Assembly: GCA_016222945.1 (NCBI GenBank)
Contig: JACRPY010000006.1
Span: 334,787-398,786, forward strand
DNA length: 64,000 nt
Source: Methanobacterium sp.
GTDB taxonomy: Archaea; Methanobacteriota; Methanobacteria; Methanobacteriales; Methanobacteriaceae
Direction: 5' to 3'
A program made the position numbers and the translations under genes. The notes under the pieces are model-generated. The model was not told the origin of the DNA and ran no database searches. It saw nothing but the letters and a program-made list of their open reading frames with translations. Below, one piece after another: positions 43,659-52,763 of this stretch. Numbering within the stretch: the first letter of the stretch is position 1; each line of letters begins with the position of its first letter.

Positions 43659-45365
43659 ATGATAGAAGTGAAAGACTTATCGAAAACTTATAAAATGGAA
43701 AACAGTGATGAAATCAAAGCACTGAAGGATATTAATCTTAATGTTAAAGAAGGAGAGATATTAGGAATAATTGGAATGAGCGGATCCGGAAAAAGCACAC
43801 TTTTAAGGATTCTAAGAGGGGTGGAACCCTTTGATAGTGGTGAAATAATTCTTGATGACATAAAAGTGTCTTTTGATTCAACTCCTTACTACTATACAAA
43901 GCTTAAAAAGGTAACAGCGATCCATCTTCAAAGATCATTTGGTTTATGGGCAGAAACAAGTTTACAGAACGTAATAAGAAAATTATCTGGAGCTAAATAT
44001 GGAGATGAATCATTACAGGATTTTGAAGATGCTAAAGAGGAGTTTGATGAACAGGCAAGGGAAATACTTAAAATTGTAGGTCTTGATCACAAAGCTGATC
44101 ATTTTGCTCCTGTTTTAAGTGGCGGGGAAAAACAAAGACTAATTATGGCAAGACAACTTGCAAAACAGCCAAAAGTACTTCTGCTTGATGAACCTGCCAC
44201 AATGTCATGTCCAAAAACAAAACAAGAAATTTTGGATTCTATAAAGAATATAAACAAGGAATTAGGAGTCACTGTTGTATTGGTATCTCATCTGCCGGAA
44301 GTTCACGAATATCTTGTTGATAGATTAGTTCTTATGGAAAATGGAGAGATTATTGATGAAGGTTCTCCTAAAGAAATAGTCACAGAATTTATGAAAGATA
44401 TGGCACCAATGGAACCTTTAGCAGGGCCAGAGAATATAGGAGATCCTATAATTAAAGTAGAGGATTTAGACAGGCGATTTTTCCTTATTAAAGGTGGCAG
44501 TACTCTTCGAATTAAAGATATAAGCTTTGATATTAAAAAAGGAGAGATAGTGTCATTGATAGGGCCGAGTGGGGCAGGAAAAACAGTTTTACTTAGAATG
44601 ATAGCTGGTCTTGATTTCCCGGATTCAGGAGATGTTCTTTTTAAATTGAACAGTAACTGGGTTAATATGCAAGATCTAGGGCTTGAAAGAATGAAGGTTA
44701 GGAGAAAAATTGGATTCATGCACCAGGAATTTTCTCTTACTCATTTTGCAACTATTAAAGACCAGATAGCGTCTCGGCTTGGGGTTAAAGACGAATATGT
44801 TTTATATGAAGCCCGTAAAAAAGCTGAAGAATTAGGAATTAGTGAAAAAATACTTGATATATTATATCAGCTTACAGATCTTCCAGAAAACGAAGCTAAA
44901 TCACAATTAGAAAAAATTGGACTTTCATCTAACATTTTAGAAAAATTGTTCCCTAAATTTCCAGATAAAGAAGTTAAAAAATATGCTGAACCTGTATTTG
45001 AAGCACTTGATTTATCAATGGATATTCTGGATAGAAAATCTTATGAACTGTCCGGAGGCCAAAAAGTCAGAGCTACACTGGCCCTTGTATTAACATCCAA
45101 CCCTGAAGTTTTAATATTAGATGAACCCTTTGGAGATCTTGACCCTATCACACTTAGAATGGTTTCAAATTCTCTTAAAAGAATAAATAAAAAATTTGGC
45201 ACAACTATAATAATGGTCAGTCATCATGTAGACTTTATTAGAGAAGTTACAACAAGAGCATTGATGATTGAGGAGGGTAAGCTTATAGGAGATGGTGATC
45301 CTAAAAAACTATGCGATGAATTCCTCAAAATTTGTAATGCTAAATATCTGATGCAAAAAAATTAA
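43659..45365 (+). CDS. atwA: methyl-CoM reductase activation component A2 (AtwA)
   Basis: This 568-residue protein has two ABC ATPase domains in one chain without membrane helices, as in component A2, the ATP-binding protein needed to activate methyl-coenzyme M reductase. The first domain has Walker A GMSGSGKST at 39-47 and the signature LSGGEKQRL; the second has GPSGAGKTV and ELSGGQKVRATLAL, each with a Walker B (LLLDEPA and LILDEPF). The insertion in domain 2, between the Q-loop (MHQEFSLTHF) and the signature, is long. AGGTGTAATCAATG gives the start. It stands alone behind the palindrome. Confidence 0.92.
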   Translation: MIEVKDLSKTYKMENSDEIKALKDINLNVKEGEILGIIGMSGSGKSTLLRILRGVEPFDSGEIILDDIKVSFDSTPYYYTKLKKVTAIHLQRSFGLWAETSLQNVIRKLSGAKYGDESLQDFEDAKEEFDEQAREILKIVGLDHKADHFAPVLSGGEKQRLIMARQLAKQPKVLLLDEPATMSCPKTKQEILDSIKNINKELGVTVVLVSHLPEVHEYLVDRLVLMENGEIIDEGSPKEIVTEFMKDMAPMEPLAGPENIGDPIIKVEDLDRRFFLIKGGSTLRIKDISFDIKKGEIVSLIGPSGAGKTVLLRMIAGLDFPDSGDVLFKLNSNWVNMQDLGLERMKVRRKIGFMHQEFSLTHFATIKDQIASRLGVKDEYVLYEARKKAEELGISEKILDILYQLTDLPENEAKSQLEKIGLSSNILEKLFPKFPDKEVKKYAEPVFEALDLSMDILDRKSYELSGGQKVRATLALVLTSNPEVLILDEPFGDLDPITLRMVSNSLKRINKKFGTTIIMVSHHVDFIREVTTRALMIEEGKLIGDGDPKKLCDEFLKICNAKYLMQKN

Positions 45366-45436
45366 ATCATGAAAATTTAATAATATACATGATGAAATTT
45401 TATTTGAAATTTATTTAAACTAATAAGGTGATAAAA

Positions 45437-45988
45437 ATGGATTTTGAAGAAATAGGCACTGAGAATGCATATAGAATACTCGCACCACGTCCCACTATTA
45501 TTGTAACAACCATAAATAAGAAAGGAGAAGTGAATGCTGCTCCATTTTCTTTTACAATGCCTGTTTCAATGAATCCTCCCCTAATTGCCTTTGCATCAGT
45601 TACCAGTCATGATACATACAAAAATATAGCTGAAGTGGATGAATTTGTGGTAAATATTCCCAATGAAAACATTTTAAAGGAATTGTGGATAACAGGGGAA
45701 AAATTTCCCTATGGTATAAACGAAATAGAAAAAGCTAATCTTACCCCAAAATCTTCAAAAAAAGTTTCACCACCGGGAATTGATGAATGTGTAGCATGTA
45801 TAGAATGCAAGGTGCATTGGATTAAAAAAGCAGGAGATCATGATATTATAGTGGGAGAAGTTTTGGATGTAAGTATTCAAAGTGATTCCCTAAAAGAAGG
45901 TCTTCTCGATGTTAAAAAGGTAAAACCAATCTTGCATTTAGGTGGAATGAATTTTGTAGTAGGGGATCATCTTAAAAAGGTAGAATAA
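45437..45988 (+). CDS. flavoredoxin / flavin reductase-like FMN-binding protein
   Basis: This 183-residue protein has the split-barrel flavin reductase fold: LAPRPTIIVTTINKKGEVNA at the N-terminus, APFSFTMPVSMNPPLIAFAS, then HDTYKNIAEVDEFVVNIPNE, all typical of flavoredoxin-type electron carriers. Extra cysteines (ECVACIECKVHW at about 116-127) are notable and could bind a metal or redox centre. GGTGAT precedes the ATG at 45437. It opens the redox-defence block and is followed by uspA after 27 bases. Confidence 0.87.
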   Translation: MDFEEIGTENAYRILAPRPTIIVTTINKKGEVNAAPFSFTMPVSMNPPLIAFASVTSHDTYKNIAEVDEFVVNIPNENILKELWITGEKFPYGINEIEKANLTPKSSKKVSPPGIDECVACIECKVHWIKKAGDHDIIVGEVLDVSIQSDSLKEGLLDVKKVKPILHLGGMNFVVGDHLKKVE

Positions 45989-46015
45989 TCCTTAAACTAA
46001 AAGGAAGTGTATTTA

Positions 46016-46411
46016 ATGTTTGAAACAATCGTTGTTCCCACTGATGGCTCAAAATTTGCTCAAAAAGCTGAGGATATGGCAATTTCTATTGCAAATAAGT
46101 ATGATGCAAAGATTGTTGGGGCTTATGTCATTGATGATAAGCTTATTTATCCCTATGAAGTTCTTGAAGAAGAGGGTAAATCCATATTAAAAAATTTAAG
46201 CGACAAAGCAAAAGAAAAAGGAGTAATTGTAGATGAAATTCTTGTTGTGGGAAACCCTGCAAAGGATTTGGTTACAATTATCCGAAGAATGGATCCAGAC
46301 ATTGTTGTAATAGGAACTCATGGAAAAAAAGGTTTAGAAAAACTTTTAATGGGAAGTGTGGCTGAAAACATTTTAAAAACAGTAGAAAAACCAGTTTTAC
46401 TTGTAAAATAA
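46016..46411 (+). CDS. universal stress protein (UspA family)
   Basis: This 131-residue protein is a single Usp domain. MFETIVVPTDGSKFAQKAED at the start and the ATP-binding GTHGKKGLEKLLMGSVAENI near the end (G-x2-G-x9-G-S/T type) are diagnostic. GGAAG precedes the ATG at 46016; a GTG three codons earlier is less likely. It lies 27 bases after the flavin reductase gene. Exact role unknown; the family responds to stress and binds ATP. Confidence 0.92.
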   Translation: MFETIVVPTDGSKFAQKAEDMAISIANKYDAKIVGAYVIDDKLIYPYEVLEEEGKSILKNLSDKAKEKGVIVDEILVVGNPAKDLVTIIRRMDPDIVVIGTHGKKGLEKLLMGSVAENILKTVEKPVLLVK

Positions 46412-46494
46412 TTTATTTTCTCTATTTAAGAATTTTTTTATTTGTATTGCTACTTAGATAAATCTAATTAGTATTTAGATGGTTGTGAATGATA

Positions 46495-46926
46495 ATGAGG
46501 CTCTGGAGTCTTCATCCAAAATATCTTGATATAAAAGGTTTTGTTGCACTTTGGAGAGAAGGAATAATGGCTCGAAATGTCATTAGTGGCAAAAAACATG
46601 GTTATAAAAATCATCCTCAACTTGAAAGATTTAAAAAACAGAGATATCCCTTAATTGCGCTTGATACATATTTATTAAATGTTTATATGGAATCAAAACA
46701 GAGGAAATACAATTTTAATCGTGATTTAATTGGTTTTGAATTTAGTAAATCTAAAATGGAAGTAACCCAAGGCCAGATGTTATATGAACTAAAACATCTA
46801 AAAAGAAAGCTCAAATTAAGAGATTTTAAAAGATATGAAAAATTAATGGAAGTAAAATTTCCAGAGCCAAATCCTATTTTTAAAGTAGTAACTGGTAATA
46901 TAGAGTCATGGGAACGCGTTTATTAA
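46495..46926 (+). CDS. pyrimidine dimer DNA glycosylase-like protein
   Basis: This 143-residue protein resembles the bacterial/archaeal pyrimidine dimer DNA glycosylase family related to T4 endonuclease V. The start MRLWSLHPKYLDIKGFVALW and the blocks EGIMARNVISGKKHGYKNHP and QLERFKK are typical. It should cut at UV-induced thymine dimers by a glycosylase/AP-lyase mechanism. I use the ATG at 46495 rather than the one two codons earlier. It stands in the redox block, which would suit general damage defence. Family recall is from memory. Confidence 0.75.
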   Translation: MRLWSLHPKYLDIKGFVALWREGIMARNVISGKKHGYKNHPQLERFKKQRYPLIALDTYLLNVYMESKQRKYNFNRDLIGFEFSKSKMEVTQGQMLYELKHLKRKLKLRDFKRYEKLMEVKFPEPNPIFKVVTGNIESWERVY

Positions 46927-47056
46927 AAAAAAATCAGCATTATACCTATGATTTAGATAATTGATTCTACAAAATTTATATTAATATCAAATAACAATAA
47001 TTAAAGTTAGTATTAAATTGAATTTATTGTTAGTAAAACATATCTGGAGAAATTAA

Positions 47057-47221
47057 ATGGCAACTAAATACAAATGTGGAGTATGTGGTTACATATATGA
47101 CCCTGAAACAGGCGAACCAAGAACAAAAACAGATCCTGGAACTTCATTTGAAGAATTACCAGATTTATGGCGCTGTCCAAAATGTGGTGCGGGCAAAATC
47201 AGATTTACAGCCCTTAAATAA
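47057..47221 (+). CDS. rubredoxin, first copy
   Basis: This 54-residue protein has the four iron ligands of rubredoxin in two CxxC knuckles: YKCGVCGYIYDPETGEP at 5-21 and WRCPKCGAGK at 38-47. TGGAGA lies before the ATG. Compared with the second copy it has a more basic middle (GEPRTKTDPG) and a different end. Rubredoxin passes single electrons to FprA-type oxidases or rubrerythrins. The gene is 86 bases upstream of the second rubredoxin. Confidence 0.93.
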   Translation: MATKYKCGVCGYIYDPETGEPRTKTDPGTSFEELPDLWRCPKCGAGKIRFTALK

Positions 47222-47307
47222 TAATTTAAATTATTAGATTCTTTAAACTGAATTTATGGATTTAATAGTTATAGTTTAGTGTAATGGAACATTTGGAGGT
47301 TAAAAAA

Positions 47308-47469
47308 ATGCAGAAGTATATATGTATAGCATGTGGTTATGTATACGACCCTGAAGAAGGCGATACAATGTCAGGAATTGACGCAGGCACAGCTTTTGAA
47401 GATTTACCCGATGATTGGGTCTGTCCAATGTGTGGTGTTGGAAAAGATCAATTTGAACCTGTGGATTAA
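47308..47469 (+). CDS. rubredoxin, second copy
   Basis: This 53-residue protein is a standard rubredoxin: YICIACGYVYDPEEGD with the first CxxC, DAGTAFEDLPDDWVCPMCGV with the second. GGAGG lies 8 bases before the ATG at 47308. The fprA gene starts 2 bases after the stop codon, so this is the likely electron donor made with FprA. The two rubredoxins are clearly diverged from one another. Confidence 0.95.
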   Translation: MQKYICIACGYVYDPEEGDTMSGIDAGTAFEDLPDDWVCPMCGVGKDQFEPVD

Positions 47470-47471
47470 GC

Positions 47472-48656
47472 ATGGTACTCCGAATTATTAAACCCGAAAT
47501 TTACTATACTGGCGTTATAGATTGGGATAGGAGATTATTTGATGAAATAATCCCTCTCCCTGAGGGTACAAGTTATAATTCCTATTTAATAAAGGCCAGT
47601 AAGAAGAATGCACTTATAGATACTGCTGATCCCAATAAAAAAGAAGAATTTTTAGATAATCTGAAAAAAGTAGATATTAAGATTGATTATATTATTTCTA
47701 ACCATGCAGAACAAGATCACTCTGGTTTAATAGGTGAAGTTCTTGATATTTATGAAGATGCAAAGGTTATAACCTCTCCAAAATGCAAAGAACTTCTAAA
47801 AGAACTTTTTTTAATTGAAGATGATAAATTCATAACAGTTGAAGATGGAGAAACACTCTCACTTGGAGATAAAACACTTAAATTTATTTACACTCCTTGG
47901 GTGCACTGGCCAGAAACAATGGTTACGTATCTTGAGGAAGAAAAAATTCTTTTTTCATGCGATTTCTTTGGATCACATATTGCAACAAGTCAACTATTTG
48001 TAAAAAACGAAGAACATGTCTACAACGCCGCAAAAAGGTACTATGCAGAGATAATGATGCCTTTCAGGCTTTTTATACGTAAAAATATGGAAAAAATCAA
48101 TGAACTGGACATTGACATTGTAGCTCCAAGTCACGGACCATTATATCCAAAACCAGAACTTATTTTTGAAGCATATAATGCTTGGATAAGTGATAACACT
48201 AAAAATGAAGTAATCATACCTTATATATCAATGCATGGTAGTACAAAGAAAATGGTTGATTATTTAGTTAGTATCTTAATTGAAAATGGAATAACAGTAA
48301 AACCATTTAATTTGACCGTTTCAGACATAGGAGAATTAGCTATGTCTTTGGTGGATGCATCTACACTGGTTATTGCTACACCAACTATTTTAACTGGCCC
48401 TCATCCAAGTGTAGTTTATGCTACATATCTTGTTAATGCACTAAGACCTAAATTAAAATTTATATCCATAATAGGTTCATATGGATGGGGCGGAAGGACA
48501 GTTGAAATTCTCAAAGGAATTTTAACAAATTTAAAGCCTGAAATTATAGATCCTGTCATAATAAAAGGATTTCCAAAGGAAAATGACTTTAAAAGTATTG
48601 ATAACTTAGCAGATGAAATTTTTAAAAAGCATAAAGAAATTGGTTTAATTGATTAA
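47472..48656 (+). CDS. fprA: A-type flavoprotein, F420H2 oxidase FprA
   Basis: This 394-residue enzyme reduces O2 to water, in methanogens with F420H2 as donor. The N-terminal metallo-beta-lactamase domain carries the di-iron ligands in HAEQDHSG (about 78-85), with further ligands in the WVHWPET, SCDFFGSH and APSHGPLY blocks. The C-terminal flavodoxin domain has the FMN loop SMHGSTKKM near 255. There is no fused rubredoxin or NADH domain. It starts 2 bases after the rubredoxin stop codon, so the pair is one unit. The cluster context supports oxygen defence. Confidence 0.93.
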   Translation: MVLRIIKPEIYYTGVIDWDRRLFDEIIPLPEGTSYNSYLIKASKKNALIDTADPNKKEEFLDNLKKVDIKIDYIISNHAEQDHSGLIGEVLDIYEDAKVITSPKCKELLKELFLIEDDKFITVEDGETLSLGDKTLKFIYTPWVHWPETMVTYLEEEKILFSCDFFGSHIATSQLFVKNEEHVYNAAKRYYAEIMMPFRLFIRKNMEKINELDIDIVAPSHGPLYPKPELIFEAYNAWISDNTKNEVIIPYISMHGSTKKMVDYLVSILIENGITVKPFNLTVSDIGELAMSLVDASTLVIATPTILTGPHPSVVYATYLVNALRPKLKFISIIGSYGWGGRTVEILKGILTNLKPEIIDPVIIKGFPKENDFKSIDNLADEIFKKHKEIGLID

Positions 48657-48688
48657 TTTTAATGAAATTAGTTATCAGGAGGAGTAAT

Positions 48689-49201
48689 ATGATTAAAAAG
48701 AAGGTTTTGGATGCTTTGAATTCTCAATTAAATGCAGAACTTTATTCTGCATACCTCTATTTGTCAATGGAGGCATATTTTGAATCAATAGATTTAAGTG
48801 GATTTGCAAACTGGATGAGAGCGCAGGCACAGGAAGAATTAGCCCATGCAATGAAGTTTTATGACTATATAATTCAAAGAGGAGAAAGAGTTATTTTGCC
48901 ATCTATTGAAGAACCACCATCTAAGTGGGAATCAGCTCATGCAGTTTTTGAACATGTTTACAAACACGAACAGAAAGTAACTGGTTTAATAAACTCTTTA
49001 GTGGATTTAACTGCTTCTGAAAGTGATCATGCTACCAATAATTTTCTCCAGTGGTTTGTAGCAGAGCAAGTAGAAGAAGAAGAGTCTGCTAGCAGTGTGC
49101 TTCAAAGAGTTAAACTTACAGCAGATTCACCTGGTGGATTGTTTATTTTAGACAATGAACTTGGACAAAGAGTATTTAATCCGCCTACCAAAGGAGAATA
49201 A
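48689..49201 (+). CDS. ferritin
   Basis: This 170-residue iron-storage protein is a non-heme ferritin. The four-helix bundle and the ferroxidase site are visible: LNAELYSAYLYLSMEAYFES, with the first Glu; ANWMRAQAQEELAHAMKFYD, with the ExxH; and the later LQWFVAEQVEEEESAS, with the third set. AGGAGG lies 6 bases before the ATG at 48689. An upstream in-frame ATG at 48662 precedes the ribosome-binding site and is rejected. It removes free iron, in line with its redox neighbours. Confidence 0.95.
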   Translation: MIKKKVLDALNSQLNAELYSAYLYLSMEAYFESIDLSGFANWMRAQAQEELAHAMKFYDYIIQRGERVILPSIEEPPSKWESAHAVFEHVYKHEQKVTGLINSLVDLTASESDHATNNFLQWFVAEQVEEEESASSVLQRVKLTADSPGGLFILDNELGQRVFNPPTKGE

Positions 49202-49259
49202 ATCTTTTTTTATTTAACATGATGATCATAATGTAATTTCTAAAAAATGAGGGTTTAAA

Positions 49260-50009
49260 ATGGGTAAAAAAGTAAAGATATATGAAGTAAGGAAAACCAA
49301 GAAGATTGATGATGGTGGAACTGGTGGAATGCCACTTATTGGCTCAAAATTCCCTAAAATTAAGGATGTAAAAACAACAAAAGGTATTATAAAACTTCCA
49401 AAAGCCTTTAAAGGAAAATGGTTTGTTTTATTCAGCCACCCTGCTGATTTCACGCCAGTTTGTACAACCGAATTTTTAGAATTTCAAAGAAACTACAGTA
49501 AATTCAAGAAACTAAACTGTGAATTAATTGGATTAAGCATTGATCAGGTCTTTTCACACCATAAATGGATTGAATGGATAAAAGAAAACTTCAAAGTAAA
49601 AATTGAATTTCCAGTTATAGCTGATACTGGTGAAATAGCAAGTAGATTAGGTTTAATCCATCCAGCTAAAGGAACAAATACTGTAAGGGCTGTTTTTATT
49701 GTAGATCCTGAAGGAATCATCAGAGCAATGATATATTACCCACAAGAGCTTGGAAGAAACATGGATGAAATATTAAGGGCAATTGAAGGTCTTAAAGTTA
49801 GTGAAGAAGAGGGAGTGGCTATTCCAGCTAACTGGCCTAAAAATGGATTTTTTGGAAGTGATGTCATAATTCCACCAGCTGGAGATGAAGAAACAATCAA
49901 AGAAAGACAGAAAAAATCTAAAGCCGGAGAATATGAATGTGTTGACTGGTGGTTATGCCATAAGAAATGGTTTAAAGCCTATGAAACATCTAAATGGAGA
50001 GATATTTAA
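49260..50009 (+). CDS. peroxiredoxin (AhpC/TSA, Prx6 type) with N-terminal extension
   Basis: This 249-residue thiol peroxidase reduces H2O2 and organic peroxides. The active site is LFSHPADFTPVCTTEFLEF with the peroxidatic Cys, and the C-terminal pair in ECVDWWLCHKKW fits the Cys-x5-Cys of archaeal Prx6 enzymes. Usual members start at MPLIGSKFP; here that Met is residue 24, after a basic extension (KKVKIYEVRKTKK). The first ATG has GAGGGT upstream; the inner ATG at 49329 also has a GGTGG site, so two forms are possible. It lies between ferritin and superoxide dismutase genes. Confidence 0.92.
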   Translation: MGKKVKIYEVRKTKKIDDGGTGGMPLIGSKFPKIKDVKTTKGIIKLPKAFKGKWFVLFSHPADFTPVCTTEFLEFQRNYSKFKKLNCELIGLSIDQVFSHHKWIEWIKENFKVKIEFPVIADTGEIASRLGLIHPAKGTNTVRAVFIVDPEGIIRAMIYYPQELGRNMDEILRAIEGLKVSEEEGVAIPANWPKNGFFGSDVIIPPAGDEETIKERQKKSKAGEYECVDWWLCHKKWFKAYETSKWRDI

Positions 50010-50064
50010 TTAAAGACGAAATATATCCAATTAAGTCAATAATTAAGTAAAGGAGGTAGTTAAT

Positions 50065-50685
50065 GTGTTAAGAAATTATTATGAGCTACCAAAATTAGAT
50101 TATGAATATAATGGGTTAGAACCTTATATTTCAGAAGAACAGCTAAAAATACACCATCAAAAGCATCATCAAGCTTATGTTGATGGTGCAAACGCGCTTC
50201 TTAAAAAGTTTGATGATTCTAGAGAAAAAGGAAATGATTTTGACATAAAAGCCACTGCTAAGGAACTTTCATTCCATGTAGGTGGATTTGTGCTCCATAA
50301 ATTGTTTTGGAAAAACATAGGCCTTGCAAGTGAAAATGGTGGAGAACCCCATGGAAAAATAGCAGAATACATTAAAAAAGATTTTGGAAGCTTTGAAAGA
50401 TTTAAAAAAGAGTTTTCACAGGCAGCAATTAGTGCTGAAGGTTAGGGATGGGCAGCATTAGCATTATGCAGATTAACTGACAGATTATTCATAATGCAAA
50501 TTGAAAAACATAACTTCAATGTAATTCCCAACTTCAGAATAATGCTTGTTCTCGATGTGTGGGAACATGCGTATTACATTGACTATCAAAACAGAAGGCC
50601 TGATTTTGTTGAAGCATTCTGGAAAATTATAAACTGGGATGAAGTAAACAAAAGAACAGGAACGTGGCTGAACTCTCCACTTTAA
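50065..50685 (+). pseudogene. sod: Fe/Mn superoxide dismutase interrupted by an in-frame TAG
   Basis: The frame encodes a complete 206-residue superoxide dismutase apart from a TAG at codon 127 (50443-50445), where homologues have Ser in SAEGSGW. Before it lie the ligand blocks IHHQKHHQAYV and LSFHVGGFVLH; after it GWAALALCRLTDRLFIMQIE and DVWEHAYYIDY, the last two metal ligands. A product stopped at TAG would lack those ligands and should be inactive. No other damage is visible, so the change is recent, an assembly error, or is read through. Start is GTG with GGAGGT 7 bases upstream. Methanobacteriales are not known to insert pyrrolysine. Confidence 0.88.
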
Positions 50686-50844
50686 ATTATTTTTTTTATT
50701 TATTCTATCATTAATTTATTTTAAATATATAATTATTTCAAAGACTGAAATGATATGATAAAATATATTAGTTTATAAATTAGATTTCTAACCAGTTTTA
50801 ATGATAAATAATTCAAACTAACTCATTGATAGGCAGGGAGATAA

Positions 50845-52143
50845 ATGATCTGGAATGAAGAAGCAGAGTGCATGTCCAAAGAGCAGAAGGAAAAATTACA
50901 GCTTGAAAGATTAAAAGATGTTGTAAAAAGAGCATATGAAAATGTTCCCTATTACAAAAAGCGATTCGATGAATTAAATATCAAACCAAGTGATATTAAA
51001 ACTCTTAAAGATATTGAAAAACTTCCTTTCACTGAAAAATCTGATTTAAGAGCAGCATATCCTTTTGGAATGTTTGCAGTTCCAGAAGATGAAATAATAG
51101 AAGTGCATACATCATCAGGGACAACAGGAAAACCCACAGTTTCAGGATATACACAAAAAGACATTAAAATCTGGGGCGAAGTGATGGCAAGGGCCTTGAC
51201 TATGGCTGGAGCCACAAAAAAAGACTTTATTCAAAATGCTTATGGATATGGCCTATTTACTGGAGGATTAGGCGTACATTATGGTACACAAGAAATTGGG
51301 GCTACTATTGTTCCTATTTCTGCGGGAAACACCATGAGGCAGCTTGAAATAATGACAGACTTTGGAACAACCATAATTTCATGTACGCCATCTTATGCAC
51401 TTTACCTGGCAGAAGTCGCCGAAAAAGAAGGAATAAATACAAATGAGATTAAATTAAGGGCAGGAGTATTTGGGGCTGAAATGTGGACTGAGGAAATGAG
51501 GAATGAAATTGAAAAACGTCTTAATATTATTGCACTTAATATTTATGGGCTTACAGAGATTATAGGGCCAGGAGTGGCTATGGAATGTGAAGATAAGGGA
51601 GGATTACATATTTCAGATGATCATTTTTATCCTGAAATCATAGATTCTAAAACACTGAAAACACTTTCTGAAGGGGAAAAAGGAGAATTAATTCTTACTA
51701 CGTTAACTCGAGAAGGAATGCCTATAATTCGTTTCCGTACTAAAGATTTAACATCTTTAAAAACGGGTAAATGTAAATGTGGAAGAACTCTTATTAAAAT
51801 GGACAGAATCACTGGACGTACTGACGATATGCTGAAAATAAGAGGAGTAATTGTATTCCCATCACAAATTGAAAAGGCGCTTTTAAAGATTGAAGGCCTT
51901 GAACCAATTTATCAGATAATAATCACAAGACCTCATCATCTGGATGAACTCGAGGTTCATGTTGAAACCTCTGAAAAACTCTTTTCAGATGAAGTAAAAC
52001 ATGTAGAAGAAGCTAAAAAAATGATTGAAAATCATATACATAGCGAAATAGGATTAAGAGTAAATGTAACTCTTGTTGAACCGCAGTCAATTCCAAGAAG
52101 TGAAGGAAAAGCAGTAAGAGTTATTGATAAAAGAGAATTTTAA
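50845..52143 (+). CDS. paaK: phenylacetate-CoA ligase-like (PaaK family) enzyme
   Basis: This 432-residue adenylate-forming enzyme makes aryl-CoA from an aryl acid, ATP and CoA. Motifs: VHTSSGTTGKPTVSGYT at about 90-106, NAYGYGLFTGGLGVHYG, NIYGLTEIIGPGVAMEC, and GRTDDMLKIRGVIVFPSQIE with the hinge. Methanogens use such enzymes with indolepyruvate ferredoxin oxidoreductase to take up aryl acids for aromatic amino acids. GGGAGAT precedes the ATG. The tandem ACT gene follows after 36 bases, a pair often seen in archaea. Confidence 0.92.
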   Translation: MIWNEEAECMSKEQKEKLQLERLKDVVKRAYENVPYYKKRFDELNIKPSDIKTLKDIEKLPFTEKSDLRAAYPFGMFAVPEDEIIEVHTSSGTTGKPTVSGYTQKDIKIWGEVMARALTMAGATKKDFIQNAYGYGLFTGGLGVHYGTQEIGATIVPISAGNTMRQLEIMTDFGTTIISCTPSYALYLAEVAEKEGINTNEIKLRAGVFGAEMWTEEMRNEIEKRLNIIALNIYGLTEIIGPGVAMECEDKGGLHISDDHFYPEIIDSKTLKTLSEGEKGELILTTLTREGMPIIRFRTKDLTSLKTGKCKCGRTLIKMDRITGRTDDMLKIRGVIVFPSQIEKALLKIEGLEPIYQIIITRPHHLDELEVHVETSEKLFSDEVKHVEEAKKMIENHIHSEIGLRVNVTLVEPQSIPRSEGKAVRVIDKREF

Positions 52144-52179
52144 GATTAATTATTGAAAAAGAATTAAGGAGCTTTAAAT

Positions 52180-52611
52180 ATGAAATTAAAACAAATTTCA
52201 ATATTTTTAGAAAATAAAAAAGGAAGACTCTGGAAGGCATTAAGTATCATAAAAGATGCAGGAATCAACATACGTGCTCTTTCAATTGCAGATACATCTG
52301 AATTTGGGATTTTAAGAATTATAGTCCCAGAACCTCAAAAAGCTAAAGCAGCACTGGAAAAAGGTAACTTTGTAGTTAAAATGAATGATGTAATTGCTGT
52401 TGAAGTGCCTGATGAACCTGGAGGGTTAGATGGAATCCTTGAAATATTAAATAAAGGCGATATCAATGTGGAATATATCTACGCTTTTGTTGAAAAAAAA
52501 GGGGAAAAAGCAATAGTTGTTCTACGTACAGAGGATGTTGATGCAGGTATAATGGTTTTAAGTAAAGGTGGAGCTACAATGCTCTCATCAGAAGAAGTTT
52601 ATGTTTTATAA
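52180..52611 (+). CDS. tandem ACT-domain protein
   Basis: This 143-residue protein is two ACT domains: residues 3-66 (ISIFLENKKGRLWKALSIIK, INIRALSIADTSEFGI) and 70-143 (AVEVPDEPGGLDGILEILNK, INVEYIYAFVEKKGEKA). ACT pairs bind amino acids and regulate enzymes. The neighbour PaaK-like ligase suggests an aromatic amino acid as ligand, but that is inference. AAGGAG precedes the ATG. Confidence 0.93.
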   Translation: MKLKQISIFLENKKGRLWKALSIIKDAGINIRALSIADTSEFGILRIIVPEPQKAKAALEKGNFVVKMNDVIAVEVPDEPGGLDGILEILNKGDINVEYIYAFVEKKGEKAIVVLRTEDVDAGIMVLSKGGATMLSSEEVYVL

Positions 52612-52763
52612 CTCAGTTTATAGATTTCAAATAATCAAAAAAGTTATATCTTAAATTTCCATTGGAGATATTTACCATCAATTGTGATATGTAAACTTTT
52701 TGGAATTTAAAATGAAATTCTGAACTTAATTAATGCGATAATAAAGTTTTATGTGGTGAAAAA

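Noticed and set aside
50443..50445. TAG as a pyrrolysine codon
   Set aside because: Pyrrolysine is not known in Methanobacteriales or in superoxide dismutase; no pyl genes are in the window. Kept only as a check.
50494..50685. Separate small gene after the amber codon
   Set aside because: It is the C-terminal part of superoxide dismutase in the same frame, with no ribosome-binding site of its own.
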